A DNA stretch of 64,000 nucleotides from CALBPI01 sp038524795 (GTDB lineage Bacteria; Pseudomonadota; Gammaproteobacteria; Steroidobacterales; Woeseiaceae), in NCBI GenBank assembly GCA_038524795.1, contig JBCBIJ010000013.1, positions 32,847-96,846 on the forward strand, in the 5' to 3' direction. The translations under genes and the position numbers were made by a program. Below, one piece after another: positions 8,482-17,314 of the stretch (positions are counted from its first letter, which is position 1; each line of letters opens with the position of its first letter). The notes beneath the pieces were generated by a model. The model was not told the origin of the DNA. It made no database searches and saw only the letters and a list, made by a program, of their open reading frames with translations.

Positions 8482-8839
8482 CCGGCTCGCTCAAGCCGAG
8501 CCGATTGCCCTCGGTGTCTATGAATTCCGCGACGGCACCATAAGATCCAACGTTGGTCTTGGGATAAGCCACCTGACCGCCGGCCGCCCCGACACGATCA
8601 AGTACATCGTCGATCGAGGCGACACCAAAGTACACGCGCACGCCCACGTCACCCGGAACGTAGCTGTCGCCCAAGGCCAACGAGCCTGTGATACCGCTTT
8701 CTGCGTCCGGGAAGTGCGCCATCTCGTTGCCGTCAACCAGCTCCCAGGACAGTTCAACGTCGAGGACCTGGGAGTAGAACGTCACCGCACGTTCCAGGTC
8801 CGCAACAGGAATTTCGAAGTAGGTGACCATAGCCGTCAT
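8474..8839 (-). CDS. VOC family protein
   Basis: The 121-residue protein begins VTYFEIPVADLERAVTFYSQVL and ends AEFIDTEGNRLGLSEP, the pattern of the single-domain glyoxalase-like group often annotated as hydroxylase-type VOC. The Glu of FEI and the Glu/Asp near the C-terminus are candidate metal ligands. It is coupled to the DUF1697 gene. Confidence 0.87.
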   Translation of the reverse strand: MTAMVTYFEIPVADLERAVTFYSQVLDVELSWELVDGNEMAHFPDAESGITGSLALGDSYVPGDVGVRVYFGVASIDDVLDRVGAAGGQVAYPKTNVGSYGAVAEFIDTEGNRLGLSEPGD

Positions 8840-8845
8840 GTCAGA

Positions 8846-9319
8846 TCACGTGCCTGATTCTGCCTCGGTACTCGAAGTTGCGCGCCCCTTCACGTAAGAC
8901 GCCGTTCGCTGCAGCAGCCAAGTCTTGCTTTCCACATCAAAGAGCTCTTCGGTACCGACAATGTGCCCCAGCCCCTGAAACAGAAACACCATGCCGTCAC
9001 CGTTCCAGTGTACGGAGAGGTTTCGAAACTGCGCCGTCTTGAGGCAGATTGAATCCATGTTGGGTCCATCGATTGTCAATCGCGCCTCGGCACGGTCGTA
9101 TGGGATCTGGACACCATTGGTCCGAACGAGAACCGCCGTTCGTAGTCCTGACCGTGACTTGAAGGAGCGCGGGGGCTCAACCGGCAGCGCTTCGGACAAG
9201 ACGTCATCGCAACCCGTGACCTGCCAGTAGCGCTCCGAGAACGAATTGGAGTAGCGCACCGACGGACCCTCGGATGACACCTGCGCCGCCAGCGCCAATG
9301 CGAGCCATACGCCCAACAC
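8846..9319 (-). CDS. Secreted protein of unknown function
   Basis: The GTG start at 9319 follows the TAG stop of the next gene directly, giving a 157-residue protein with a short signal peptide (LGVWLALALAAQVSS). The mature part contains two cysteines (GCDDV, SICLK) that could form a disulphide. No family is recognised. Confidence 0.65.
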   Translation of the reverse strand: MLGVWLALALAAQVSSEGPSVRYSNSFSERYWQVTGCDDVLSEALPVEPPRSFKSRSGLRTAVLVRTNGVQIPYDRAEARLTIDGPNMDSICLKTAQFRNLSVHWNGDGMVFLFQGLGHIVGTEELFDVESKTWLLQRTASYVKGRATSSTEAESGT

Positions 9320-9700
9320 CTAGTCGGACCGGCTCATGTCCGAGCCACTCCCCAGCGGCTTCACCAGCGTGACACCGCAATATATGCACGTCCGACGACC
9401 TTGTGCGACTCGACGACCGCAGTTGTAACAGTCGAGTTCCGGTTTCGTCATGCGACCATCTGCTGCGCCATCGCGGAGATCGATCTCATGCATCTTCCGC
9501 TCGAGGTCTTTGAGAAACAGACCATTCGCTTTGCCGAAGAGCTCCCACATGGCCATCACGGCCAGATTGAGCGTATCGACTTCGGCTTCCAGCTCCTTGA
9601 TGCGACGCTCGGCGGCCGAGCTTTTGACAGCCGCGTTGTCCGCGGCCGCCTGCCCTTGGTCGATCCTCGCGTTTTGGAACAGCTCCCACAACAGTCTCAT
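9320..9700 (-). CDS. Coiled-coil protein with C-terminal zinc ribbon
   Basis: The 126-residue protein has an N-terminal helix, a coiled coil at about residues 28-55 (AAERRIKELEAEVDTLNLAVMA) and a C-terminal zinc ribbon with two Cys pairs (CYNCG and CIYCG) spaced about 12 residues apart. This suggests a small scaffold or nucleic-acid/protein-binding factor. The function is unknown. Confidence 0.72.
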   Translation of the reverse strand: MRLLWELFQNARIDQGQAAADNAAVKSSAAERRIKELEAEVDTLNLAVMAMWELFGKANGLFLKDLERKMHEIDLRDGAADGRMTKPELDCYNCGRRVAQGRRTCIYCGVTLVKPLGSGSDMSRSD

Positions 9701-9714
9701 GAGGACTCCTGAAA

Positions 9715-10659
9715 TTACCCCTCAAACCCACACTCACCCTCGAGCGCGATCATCGCCTTGGCGAACGCGGTACCCATTCGGATGTACCCGTCCGAGTCGT
9801 AGTGCCAACCATCGTCAAGGTAAGCCATGCCGTCGGTCACCGTCACATAGGCCGCGCAGGTGTCGTCGTCGACATAGTCGCGCTGTGCCGCCTGGACAAT
9901 TTCGATGTGGTCCATCATAGAGCCGTCATCAGACATGCCGGAATCGGTGATTCGTCCAATCACGACGGGCAAGTCATCTACACGCATTGCGGCGCGCAAC
10001 AGGTTCATCATCCGCTCGAGGTTTCCCCGGTACGCGTTGGCAGCGTCTTTGTTTTGGTAAGCATCTGCCTCGCCTTGCATCCACACGATGCCAGCGGGCA
10101 CTAGGCGGTCGACTTTGCCGTCACCATCGATGTCCCGCTCCGAGAACGCGTTGCGGAGCGTTTTGAGTGCGTGGTCGTACTGATTGACGCCTTCGCCGTC
10201 CGTGAAGTCCGGGTACCAGTTTCCGTATCCCACGCCGTCCGCAAGACCAGAACCACCCAGCGCGTACTTGATGATCGCGACGCCGGTCTCGCCTGAGGCC
10301 TCAGTCATTGTTTGCCCGAAGAGCAGCTCCGGACCAAAACGGTCGGACAGCGTGTTGGTCACGCCATCCGACTGGAATCCCGTACCGAAGCCTGGCTGTA
10401 GTCGCTGCCAGACACCCACACCGCCGTGCATCTTGTTGTCGAGGGCAACCTGGCCCGTAAAGATCATCGCGCGTTGCTTCTTGGTGACAGCGCCCTTCGG
10501 CAGCTCGCTGTTAAAACCGTAACCGTCCATATTGGACTGGCCGCCCAGGTAATAGACCTTGTAGATGGTGCCGTCGAATTCCGTCGGCTTGTGCGCATCA
10601 CCCGCTGCGCACAGTGGCAGCGCTGCGAGTAGCGTTAACAGAAGACTTTTTGCTCGCAT
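9715..10659 (-). CDS. Sialate O-acetylesterase / CE6-type carbohydrate acetylesterase (SASA domain)
   Basis: The start at 10659 has GGGGAAG 7 bases upstream and a signal peptide (MRAKSLLLTLLAALPLCAA); a start at 10677 overlapping the previous stop is also possible. The catalytic serine is in GGQSNMDG, an oxyanion-type QGEAD motif lies mid-protein, and the C-terminal Asp/His dyad is in DDGWHYDSDG. The protein should remove acetyl groups from sugars outside the cytoplasm. A DIDGDGKVD loop looks like a calcium-binding (dockerin/EF-hand-like) insertion. Confidence 0.87.
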   Translation of the reverse strand: MRAKSLLLTLLAALPLCAAGDAHKPTEFDGTIYKVYYLGGQSNMDGYGFNSELPKGAVTKKQRAMIFTGQVALDNKMHGGVGVWQRLQPGFGTGFQSDGVTNTLSDRFGPELLFGQTMTEASGETGVAIIKYALGGSGLADGVGYGNWYPDFTDGEGVNQYDHALKTLRNAFSERDIDGDGKVDRLVPAGIVWMQGEADAYQNKDAANAYRGNLERMMNLLRAAMRVDDLPVVIGRITDSGMSDDGSMMDHIEIVQAAQRDYVDDDTCAAYVTVTDGMAYLDDGWHYDSDGYIRMGTAFAKAMIALEGECGFEG

Positions 10660-10673
10660 ATCTGACTTCCCCG

Positions 10674-11393
10674 TCATTGCGACGAATCCTGATCGTAACC
10701 GTATGGGTACAGCTCGGTGCCGACGACCGCGTCGTACGCCTTAAGAATCTCGTGAGCCTGCTTATCGACAGGATGTTCGCTGTAATACTGTATGACCGTC
10801 GCGCGATACGTGTCACCAACGCGAACTTCGATCACATAGCTCAGCCCGTCCAAGACCACAAGATTCGTGTCGCGGTCAACTGACGGCGGCAGCGTCAACA
10901 AGCCGAATGCTGTCATCTCATCCCATAATGCCGCCAATGGCTTCTGGTTTTTCTCCGGTCGACCGAGGTCCATGATCGCGCAGCCCAGACTGTAATAGCG
11001 CGGCTTGCCATCCATGCCAATCGCTTCTTTGACCACGCAGCGGCGAGACATCTCCTCCAGAACACAAGGCGGCAGCATGTCCTCTTCGGCTGCGATCTCG
11101 TTGCTTGCGCCCACCCGGTAGCGCTTGATGAAACCACCAGAGACCATCCACTTCCCGCCCCGCCAGCTCAGCGTGTCGGCCACTGTCCCCGTCAGACCAA
11201 AGCCCGACCAGAACCGCACTTCTTTTTCGTCCTTAGAAAACTCGGCGTCGCGCAAGCTGCCGATCTTGGACTTTTCGCTCCACTCCTGAACGACTTCATG
11301 GAGATAATTGTCAGCAGGTTCTGAGTATTCCTGCGCGGACACGTAGGCCGGTAGAAGACAAGCCAGAACCGTCAGAGCACGTTTCGACAACAC
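10674..11393 (-). CDS. Secreted protein of unknown function
   Basis: A GTG start at 11393 with GGGGG 9 bases upstream gives 239 residues and a signal peptide ending at AYVSAQ. The longer reading to 11480 would overlap the preceding gene. The mature part contains three Cys residues in PPCVLEEMSRRCVV and LGCAIMDL. The stop overlaps the next open frame by 4 bases, so it is probably in one transcript with the esterase. No family is recognised. Confidence 0.68.
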   Translation of the reverse strand: MLSKRALTVLACLLPAYVSAQEYSEPADNYLHEVVQEWSEKSKIGSLRDAEFSKDEKEVRFWSGFGLTGTVADTLSWRGGKWMVSGGFIKRYRVGASNEIAAEEDMLPPCVLEEMSRRCVVKEAIGMDGKPRYYSLGCAIMDLGRPEKNQKPLAALWDEMTAFGLLTLPPSVDRDTNLVVLDGLSYVIEVRVGDTYRATVIQYYSEHPVDKQAHEILKAYDAVVGTELYPYGYDQDSSQ

Positions 11394-11421
11394 GCTTGGT
11401 AACCCCCGGATTTCCTGTCGC

Positions 11422-11715
11422 CTAGGGAAGGATGCTGGAGATCGCGCTAGCAATTGCCTCGAATATAGCGCCGACGCCATCCATAACCGCTTTGACGAAT
11501 GCCGACAAAATCTCGCCGATCGATTCTGCGGCCACAGCAGAAGAGATCACCATCGAGGCAAAGGCAACGCCAATGACAGTCACCGTGACTGCGCGGACGC
11601 CGGTAAAAATCAGCACGCTCAAGGACACGATTAGGGCCAGGGTACAGACGCCGTGCAGCGCGCGGCGCGCGAACGAGTTTTTGGTCCGCTCCTTTTCCGT
11701 ATCCGCTTTCGTCAC
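11422..11715 (-). CDS. Small membrane protein
   Basis: The 97-residue protein has a charged N-terminus, two membrane helices (residues 23-46 and about 48-70), and an amphipathic, Gly/Ala/Ile-rich C-terminal helix (AIFEAIASAISSIL). No family is recognised. Confidence 0.6.
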   Translation of the reverse strand: MTKADTEKERTKNSFARRALHGVCTLALIVSLSVLIFTGVRAVTVTVIGVAFASMVISSAVAAESIGEILSAFVKAVMDGVGAIFEAIASAISSILP

Positions 11716-11908
11716 TGAGGACTCCTCGCGATCAGCGTTGTCCGTTGCAAGACTCTATCACCTACCTGGCGCACTACCGCCCTTACGAGCGCAACAGCGC
11801 CGCCACATCGTCGTGTCCATGGTCCAACGCGGCATCGAGGAGACAAGCAAAGGCGGCGATCGCGCCGAGCCATGGTGTCAGTCTCCTCGTGTTCTGCTTG
11901 GTCTCGAC
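11716..11908 (-). pseudogene. Possible frameshifted remnant of a small ankyrin-like protein
   Basis: The 193-base gap holds a good ribosome-binding site (GAGGAG) 9 bases before an ATG at 11873, but that frame gives an Arg/Cys-rich unlikely protein. The neighbouring frame, open from after the previous stop to 11783, reads a natural-looking peptide with W-L-G-A-I-A-A-F-A-C-L-L then ALDHGHDDVAALLRS, like one ankyrin helix pair. A one-base shift near the ATG would join them. Tentative. Confidence 0.3.
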
Positions 11909-12688
11909 TCAAGAGCTCTGCATGAATGCCGTGTCCTGGAAGACGTAGATCGAACCACCATCACTGAAGCTCATGTCCGCCAGGTATTCGTTGAACTGGA
12001 GGATTATTGGCCTGTCATATTCCTCGCCCTGGATCCAGAACGGTTTTGCGCCGGCGATACCAAACCGAAGCACCATACCCGAGAGCTTGTCCATGAGATC
12101 GGTGTTGGCACCCCGAACAAACTGATCCTCGAAGAGCTCTTTGGGAATGTCGATACGATGTGCGGTGAAGGTGGTCGCCTTGGATGTCAACGGCGGGTCC
12201 TCTTCGGAAGGCTTGGGCGTATTCAGGTTCACACCCGTGGCCAGGTCTTTTGCGGTTAGTTCAAGTACGACCGCATCGGGCGACAGCGGCTCATACGCCT
12301 CGTAGTACCAGAGGTCGCTTAGAAACAGCGCAACTGCCACCGTTCCCGGCGACAACCGCTCGGCAACCTCCGGCATACGCGACACATCCAGAGTGATGGC
12401 GTGCGCCATTTTTTTGCCGCCGATCCTTGGCCAACGCGCCTCGGTGACGCCAATGGGCGCACCCGTCGTTCGATTGATGTCGTCATCGGATGGCTCGCGA
12501 TCAGAGTTTGCAAGCAAGTAGGCAACCACGGTTTCGCCGCTCGCCTGTTCCGCGACCGTTCGCGCGAACGCGATCACTTCCTCGGGATCGGCATTCGCCG
12601 ATTCCCTTGCGTCACCATTCGCCCACAGGACCAGCGCGACTGCCGTCAGGGCAACGGCGGCGACTCCAATGAGGCCGAGACTACTCAT
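11909..12688 (-). CDS. Membrane-anchored protein resembling DUF1963 (YwqG-like)
   Basis: The 259-residue protein has one N-terminal membrane helix (residues 4-23). Its C-terminal part carries the YwqG-type pattern GAKPFWIQGEE, LQFNEYLADMSFSDGGSIYVF, which I associate with DUF1963. The middle is a beta-rich domain with IGVTEARWPRIGGKK. The function of the family is unknown; the predicted location is periplasm-facing and anchored. Confidence 0.68.
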   Translation of the reverse strand: MSSLGLIGVAAVALTAVALVLWANGDARESANADPEEVIAFARTVAEQASGETVVAYLLANSDREPSDDDINRTTGAPIGVTEARWPRIGGKKMAHAITLDVSRMPEVAERLSPGTVAVALFLSDLWYYEAYEPLSPDAVVLELTAKDLATGVNLNTPKPSEEDPPLTSKATTFTAHRIDIPKELFEDQFVRGANTDLMDKLSGMVLRFGIAGAKPFWIQGEEYDRPIILQFNEYLADMSFSDGGSIYVFQDTAFMQSS

Positions 12689-12694
12689 GACCGC

Positions 12695-13387
12695 TCACTC
12701 TCCGCTGCCGATAGCCAGCGCCGCCTCGCGCAGCGCAACCAGCTCGCGCAGCAGCGTGGGGCGATCGAACCCACGGTACTCCTTGCCGCTGTCCTCCCGG
12801 ATTTCGAGCTTCGCGATTGAGGAGTAGTCATCCATGCCCGCAACGAATGTACCGCGCCCATCAACGACGAGAACCTGCGGCACCACCTCAACAGACGCGG
12901 CATCGAACCCTGTGGACGCGAGCACGGCCTCGCCGTTCGGAGAAAAATAGTACTCAAGATGGAAGATGACGAAGTTCTCAGCAACGTATTCGTTCAGTTG
13001 CTTGGCCTGCGCTTCAGCCTGTCGATTCTCGCGCTCGCGCATGTCCCATCGCTCTTCGTAGCCGTCCGGGAATTGCCACTGGTACTTGTAGCGTCGGCTC
13101 TGACCTTTTACATACTTGTCGAACACATGGCACCAAATACACCACTCCGCACCGTAAAGGATTAGAACGGTCTTGCCCGACGCGTTGGCGAGCTGCAGCG
13201 CCTCTGCGAGCAGCTCAGATTGATCAGAGCACTCATCATAGATACGCGCCACACCGCCACGGCAGTCCTTGGAAACCGAGGCGGGGACGACGGTAACTGG
13301 AGCCGCCAGGGCAGCCTGGGATATCACAAGCAGCAAGCCCACAAGGGTGCGCTGTAACACACCATAGGGTCGTTGCCTAAATGACAT
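12695..13387 (-). CDS. Secreted thioredoxin-fold protein (CxxC)
   Basis: The 230-residue protein has a signal peptide (residues 1-29) and a thioredoxin-like domain with WCIWC at C83/C86 and a cis-Pro loop at VEVVPQVLVVDG. An Arg/Glu/Gln-rich insertion (about 100-128) separates the halves. It is probably a periplasmic thiol oxidoreductase acting on an envelope substrate. It lies 6 bases upstream of the anchored DUF1963-like gene. Confidence 0.82.
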   Translation of the reverse strand: MSFRQRPYGVLQRTLVGLLLVISQAALAAPVTVVPASVSKDCRGGVARIYDECSDQSELLAEALQLANASGKTVLILYGAEWCIWCHVFDKYVKGQSRRYKYQWQFPDGYEERWDMRERENRQAEAQAKQLNEYVAENFVIFHLEYYFSPNGEAVLASTGFDAASVEVVPQVLVVDGRGTFVAGMDDYSSIAKLEIREDSGKEYRGFDRPTLLRELVALREAALAIGSGE

Positions 13388-13498
13388 CGCTCACTTTCTG
13401 CAAAGCGCTCATGGCGAAATGGTAGCGCATCGTGCCGTTCGCAGACCGCCCCCCGGATTTGCTAAGTTACCGGCTTCTACTTTGCGAGCCAGACCACC

Positions 13499-13717
13499 AT
13501 GCAGTACGACGTCGTCCCAACCACCTACGAGCAATGGCGCCATTGCATCACTGTCGAGTGCGGCATCCCGCTGACGCCCGAATACATCGCCCAACGACTC
13601 AGTGTCTGGAAGGACGAGAACACTCAGGAAACGACGCGCTTCCGTGGGCTCTACGGCGACGCTCATTGGCGCGCTGTGACCAGCTGGTTTGAGCGCGCGC
13701 AGAAAGAGCTGGCATAG
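13499..13717 (+). CDS. Small conserved-looking protein, unknown function
   Basis: The 72-residue soluble protein (MQYDVVPTTYEQWRHC start, ERAQKELA end) is on the plus strand between two minus-strand blocks. Its composition is well balanced, with Trp and Cys residues and an amphipathic C-terminal helix, which argues for a real gene. No domain is recognised. Confidence 0.65.
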   Translation: MQYDVVPTTYEQWRHCITVECGIPLTPEYIAQRLSVWKDENTQETTRFRGLYGDAHWRAVTSWFERAQKELA

Positions 13718-13742
13718 CAGTCGCTTGCCGACCGCCGCGGGG

Positions 13743-14648
13743 TCATTGATGTCTATGGATGTATTCCCCGGGCGCAGCACGTTCAATGTCCCCGCGGTTC
13801 GCCTGGTCCCTGGGCAGTCCGACGTTTGACGCCAGGCCGAGCTTCTCGAGACCCCGAATAACCCACCAGCCCGGGTCAAACTGGCCGTCGAAACCGATCC
13901 GCGCCGACTCCGGGAACGCGTGATGGTTGTTGTGCCAGCACTCTCCCATCGTAAGGAAACCCCAGCCGGGCAGGTTTGAGGCTTGCACACCGGCCTCTGG
14001 CACAAGCCAGTTGCCCGGGCCCGGGTTATGGGTCACATAAGTGACGGTCCAGTGGCCGGCAACACTGAGCACGACGCGTGCGGAGATACCCCAGACCACC
14101 CAGGACCAACCGCCGATCCAGTAGAGAATCAGAGCGGGCAACAGCTGCTGCAGCATCCATGTGCGCTCGAGGAATCGGTACCAGCCGTTCTGCGCCGATG
14201 CCGGCTCCAACAAAAACCGCGGCGGGCTTTCAAACTCGAACTGACAGTTGAGGTTCCAGAATGCGTCCTGCCACAGCGAACGGCGGTGGGAGAAAAAGTC
14301 GTGGCAGGTCGGTAAGCGTTGCGCCCAGTCGCGGGTGTCATGCACACGCAGAATCCCGAATGGGCCCGCCATGCCAACCACGACACCCAGGTAGATCAAG
14401 AAACCGTCAACCCAGGGATGCGCATCGAAAGTACGGTGGATCAGCATGCGGTGCATGCCGACCGAGTGACCGAACAACAGCGTAACGTAAGTGAGCCCCA
14501 GGCATACCAGAAGCGCGGATGGCGTGAATAGCAGCGGCCCAAACAGCAGCACGACCAAAAGATGACCGTTAAACCACAGCGACTTGGCCGGCGCCCAACG
14601 AACCCGACCGAGATCAGCGTTGGCGCCGTCACCATCCACTCGAAACAC
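13743..14648 (-). CDS. Membrane acyl (delta-9-type) desaturase
   Basis: The protein is about 301 residues from a GTG at 14648; a GTG three codons later is equally possible. It is a four-helix di-iron fatty-acid desaturase. The first His box is HSVGMHR, the third is HNNHH. The second box is unusual: HDTRDWAQ with CHDFFSHRR downstream in place of HRxHH. It should introduce a double bond into an acyl chain at the inner membrane. Confidence 0.85.
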   Translation of the reverse strand: MFRVDGDGANADLGRVRWAPAKSLWFNGHLLVVLLFGPLLFTPSALLVCLGLTYVTLLFGHSVGMHRMLIHRTFDAHPWVDGFLIYLGVVVGMAGPFGILRVHDTRDWAQRLPTCHDFFSHRRSLWQDAFWNLNCQFEFESPPRFLLEPASAQNGWYRFLERTWMLQQLLPALILYWIGGWSWVVWGISARVVLSVAGHWTVTYVTHNPGPGNWLVPEAGVQASNLPGWGFLTMGECWHNNHHAFPESARIGFDGQFDPGWWVIRGLEKLGLASNVGLPRDQANRGDIERAAPGEYIHRHQ

Positions 14649-14691
14649 GTCAGGCCGGATAGCGATGCCCCCTTATCTGCTTCGCTGACAA

Positions 14692-15387
14692 CTACGCACG
14701 TCCCACCCATGCCCGCCAGGTGAACGCCGAGTAGAACAGCGTGACGTCCGAAAGCCCGGCGTCGCGCAATATCTGTGCGTCCGTCTCGGGATCCAGAACA
14801 GCAAGACTCTCGGAGATGTCCTTGCGGCCTTGCTCCGCGAGCTTTGGGTCGACGCCTGAGGCGATCGTGAATTCGCGGTGCCGGGCCAACCAGAGCTCGC
14901 GCTGCGCCGGTTCTTGCGGAAAGCTGCAATGCGCTGTCACGAACGGCGCACCGGGCTTCAGTCGTTGCACAATTTCCGCGACGGTCTTCAAGCGCTCCTG
15001 CGCTTCAATGAAGTGGAGCGTCAAAAAACTCGTCGCTGCGTCGTAGGGACCAGCCGGGGCATCGTCGGCGTAGCCATGGTGGAGTTCGACGCGCTCGTTG
15101 AGCGCGCCCAGTCGCGCCTCTGCCGCCTCGAGCATCGCTTTGGCCGGGTCGACGCCCATAAACGTCCACCCTGGATTCTCCTGCGCGAACGCCTCGATCT
15201 CCAGACCGCCACCCGCGCCGTGCACAAGCACGTGCGCGTTAGCTGGGGCCGACTCGCGCAGAAGGACGCCGGCCATGCGGTGCACGGACTTAAACCCGGG
15301 CATGAACTTCGCCGGGCCCTCCGCGTACTGGGAGGCGTGCTCCGGATCCTTGAAGATCTCGACGAAGGGTTTTGAGGTGTCAGTCAT
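14692..15387 (-). CDS. Class I SAM-dependent methyltransferase
   Basis: The 231-residue protein has the glycine-rich SAM loop VLVHGAGGGLEIEAF (about residues 53-67), the acidic ribose-binding MGVDPAKAML, and DAATSFLTLHF as motif post-I. The N-terminal 50 residues (HASQYAEGPAKFMPGFKSVHRM) match the SAM-methyltransferase group often found alone in proteobacteria. The acceptor is unknown. Confidence 0.87.
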   Translation of the reverse strand: MTDTSKPFVEIFKDPEHASQYAEGPAKFMPGFKSVHRMAGVLLRESAPANAHVLVHGAGGGLEIEAFAQENPGWTFMGVDPAKAMLEAAEARLGALNERVELHHGYADDAPAGPYDAATSFLTLHFIEAQERLKTVAEIVQRLKPGAPFVTAHCSFPQEPAQRELWLARHREFTIASGVDPKLAEQGRKDISESLAVLDPETDAQILRDAGLSDVTLFYSAFTWRAWVGRA

Positions 15388-15396
15388 TTCGATTCA

Positions 15397-15921
15397 TCAG
15401 TCGTCTTCGCTGCGACGTCTGGCGAGCCGGCGCAATCCCGCGAAAAACCGCCGCCAAAGGCCAGCCTCCCACACGAGTAGCTTCGCGACCCAACTCGGCA
15501 TGTCCGCAGCATCGGCGGCGCGCTTTGCGGTGGCTTCAGCGCTGCCGCCGGCAGACAGCATGCGGAAGATCATGCGAATCAGTGCAAGCTCAATCAGCAC
15601 GAGCACGGCAAGCCCGACGTAGCGCAGTGGCGCCAGGTACACGAGCAAAACGCGATCGGAATCGGGCACGAGCTTGGTTGCGATCCAAACACCCAGGCAA
15701 GCCAGCCCAATGGCACGCACCCCAGCACCTTGCCGGCTTTTGCGGTAGCAGAGGAAGTAGAGCGCCGGCACGAGGAGCACGAGATCGAATAGCAGCCCCG
15801 CCTCGACAAACCGATCAATGGGGCCGCTGTGCGCCACGAGCGCATCGGAAAGCAACACGGGTGGCGCGATCATGAGGAACCAATGATTCCTGATCGACGC
15901 CCGAATATGTGGTCCAGCCAT
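15397..15921 (-). CDS. Membrane protein of unknown function
   Basis: The start at 15921 (MAGPHIRASIRNH) lies 3 bases after the end of the preceding gene and gives 174 residues; the frame continues upstream only by overlapping that gene. There are four hydrophobic helices, then a basic C-terminal tail. Its place after another small membrane protein suggests that the pair act together. Confidence 0.65.
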   Translation of the reverse strand: MAGPHIRASIRNHWFLMIAPPVLLSDALVAHSGPIDRFVEAGLLFDLVLLVPALYFLCYRKSRQGAGVRAIGLACLGVWIATKLVPDSDRVLLVYLAPLRYVGLAVLVLIELALIRMIFRMLSAGGSAEATAKRAADAADMPSWVAKLLVWEAGLWRRFFAGLRRLARRRSEDD

Positions 15922-15923
15922 AA

Positions 15924-16337
15924 CTACCTCGTCGCTACCCACTGCCCAAAACACAAGCCTGCGAACGCCCCGACAAGCTCCGCCGCTACCGTAGGCCACA
16001 GCCCAATCAGGGTCTTCAGCAAGGTCAGGAAATCCTGTGTCGTTTCGGTGATGAACCAGGCGTAGCCCAGCGTCCCCAAGACTATCGCGGCAAACAGACT
16101 TAGGCCGGCGGCAATCGCACCCTTCTTCAAAACCCAGGCACCAACCCCGAAACTCACAAAGTTCCTAAAGAAGACGATAAGAGCTGCCAGCACAACCACA
16201 CGCCTAAACTTCGCATCCGGGTCGGCGCCGGAATACACGAAGACCTCGACGAGCCAGGGTCGCATAATTTCAACCGCATACTGCACCGCGAATGCCACGA
16301 CGATCAGCGCAACAAAAGCCAGAAAGTACCGTTTCAT
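15924..16337 (-). CDS. Four-helix membrane protein
   Basis: The 137-residue protein has four predicted helices (about 3-24, 45-68, 74-96, 110-132) with an FVYSGADPDAKFRR loop between the first two. No family is recognised. It is directly coupled to the membrane protein downstream. Confidence 0.65.
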   Translation of the reverse strand: MKRYFLAFVALIVVAFAVQYAVEIMRPWLVEVFVYSGADPDAKFRRVVVLAALIVFFRNFVSFGVGAWVLKKGAIAAGLSLFAAIVLGTLGYAWFITETTQDFLTLLKTLIGLWPTVAAELVGAFAGLCFGQWVATR

Positions 16338-16381
16338 CGTTACACGTTACGTCCTGCTACCTCAGACGTTCATCTGTAGAT

Positions 16382-16912
16382 CTATCTCTCAACGACGACG
16401 TATCGCTGAACGATCTCGCCGGCGTGCCCATAAGCGCCTTCCGATTGAAGCACCCCGCCGTTGGCCAGGATCATACCCGCTGACGCGTGGTTACCCTTGT
16501 TGCAATGGACGTGGACATCCTTGATCCCGCGACGCCGCGCTTCCTGAATGGTCAGCGCCAGCAAAAGCTTGCCGAGCCCGCGCCCCTGCGCGGCGGGTCG
16601 TACGCCCAAGCCGATGTGGCCGCCGTGCTCACGAAGCGCCTCGTTGAGCTCATGCCTGAGATTCGAAACACCCAGTAACTCGCCGCCGTCGACCAACCAG
16701 TACGTCGAACTCGCGACAAATCCTTTCGGCAGCCCAATACCGTCCGCGCAGTCTCGAAGCCGCCGCAACAAGGCTGCAAAGTCGTCGTATTCGAAGTCAA
16801 GCGGAAACGGGTAACGCTCGTCGTCGCCGAGCTCGTCGATGTACGCGCGATAGCTCTGCTCGTACTCGGCGCAGGGCAGAATCAGCGAAGAGGTGGCGTC
16901 AGCTTCCGACAC
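16382..16912 (-). CDS. GNAT family N-acetyltransferase
   Basis: A GTG start at 16912 overlaps the end of the upstream membrane-protein gene by 14 bases and gives 176 residues. A typical N-terminus follows (LILPCAEYEQSYRAYIDEL). The acetyl-CoA loop is GVRPAAQGRGLGKLLL, with a VHVHCNKGNHASAGMILANGG motif B. This group of GNAT proteins is common in bacteria and uncharacterised. The open frame upstream of 16912 is Arg/Trp-rich antisense-like sequence and is rejected. Confidence 0.85.
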   Translation of the reverse strand: MSEADATSSLILPCAEYEQSYRAYIDELGDDERYPFPLDFEYDDFAALLRRLRDCADGIGLPKGFVASSTYWLVDGGELLGVSNLRHELNEALREHGGHIGLGVRPAAQGRGLGKLLLALTIQEARRRGIKDVHVHCNKGNHASAGMILANGGVLQSEGAYGHAGEIVQRYVVVER

Positions 16913-17303
16913 CCACAACCTCGCGCGTCCGAAGCAGCCACACCAGCCAGATCGTCGACAGGACACCGTCCCCGACCATGAGCGAAACAACGCCCGTCGA
17001 AACCTGATCCGTCGCGTATAGCGCAACAACCATGAGGAACGCGCCACCTTTCCCAGCCACGCCCAGCCAGAGCAAAGGCCGAATGAGCCGGGCCTGCGCC
17101 GCCATCCAAGCGTAGAGACCGGCGAAGACGGCCAACATGAAGCTGACCAGAGCACGGTACAACACCGGGACGTCGGCCGGCAGATCGTACTGCTCAGCCA
17201 GACCCGAGTCGGGCACCAGGAATATCCACGACCCCAGCGCCGTCATCAAGGCGGCAACGATCAAGGTCAGTCTCAGAAATCGGGTCATCATGCTCTGTGC
17301 CAT
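16899..17303 (-). CDS. Four-helix membrane protein
   Basis: The start at 17303 (MAQSMMTRFLRLTL) gives 134 residues. The upstream open frame runs antisense to nothing and overlaps the selO end, so it is not used. Four helices are visible, with LLWLGVAGKGGAF and LMVGDGVLSTIWLVWL in the second half. It resembles the protein at 14-439 in layout. It lies between selO and a GNAT gene and overlaps the latter. Confidence 0.7.
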   Translation of the reverse strand: MAQSMMTRFLRLTLIVAALMTALGSWIFLVPDSGLAEQYDLPADVPVLYRALVSFMLAVFAGLYAWMAAQARLIRPLLWLGVAGKGGAFLMVVALYATDQVSTGVVSLMVGDGVLSTIWLVWLLRTREVVGVGS

Positions 17304-17314
17304 GTCTCTTACGA

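Noticed and set aside
11712..11912. 66-residue minus-strand reading frame
   Set aside because: It is Arg/Cys-rich with no domain-like pattern; the neighbouring frame looks more protein-like, so I recorded a possible remnant instead of a gene.
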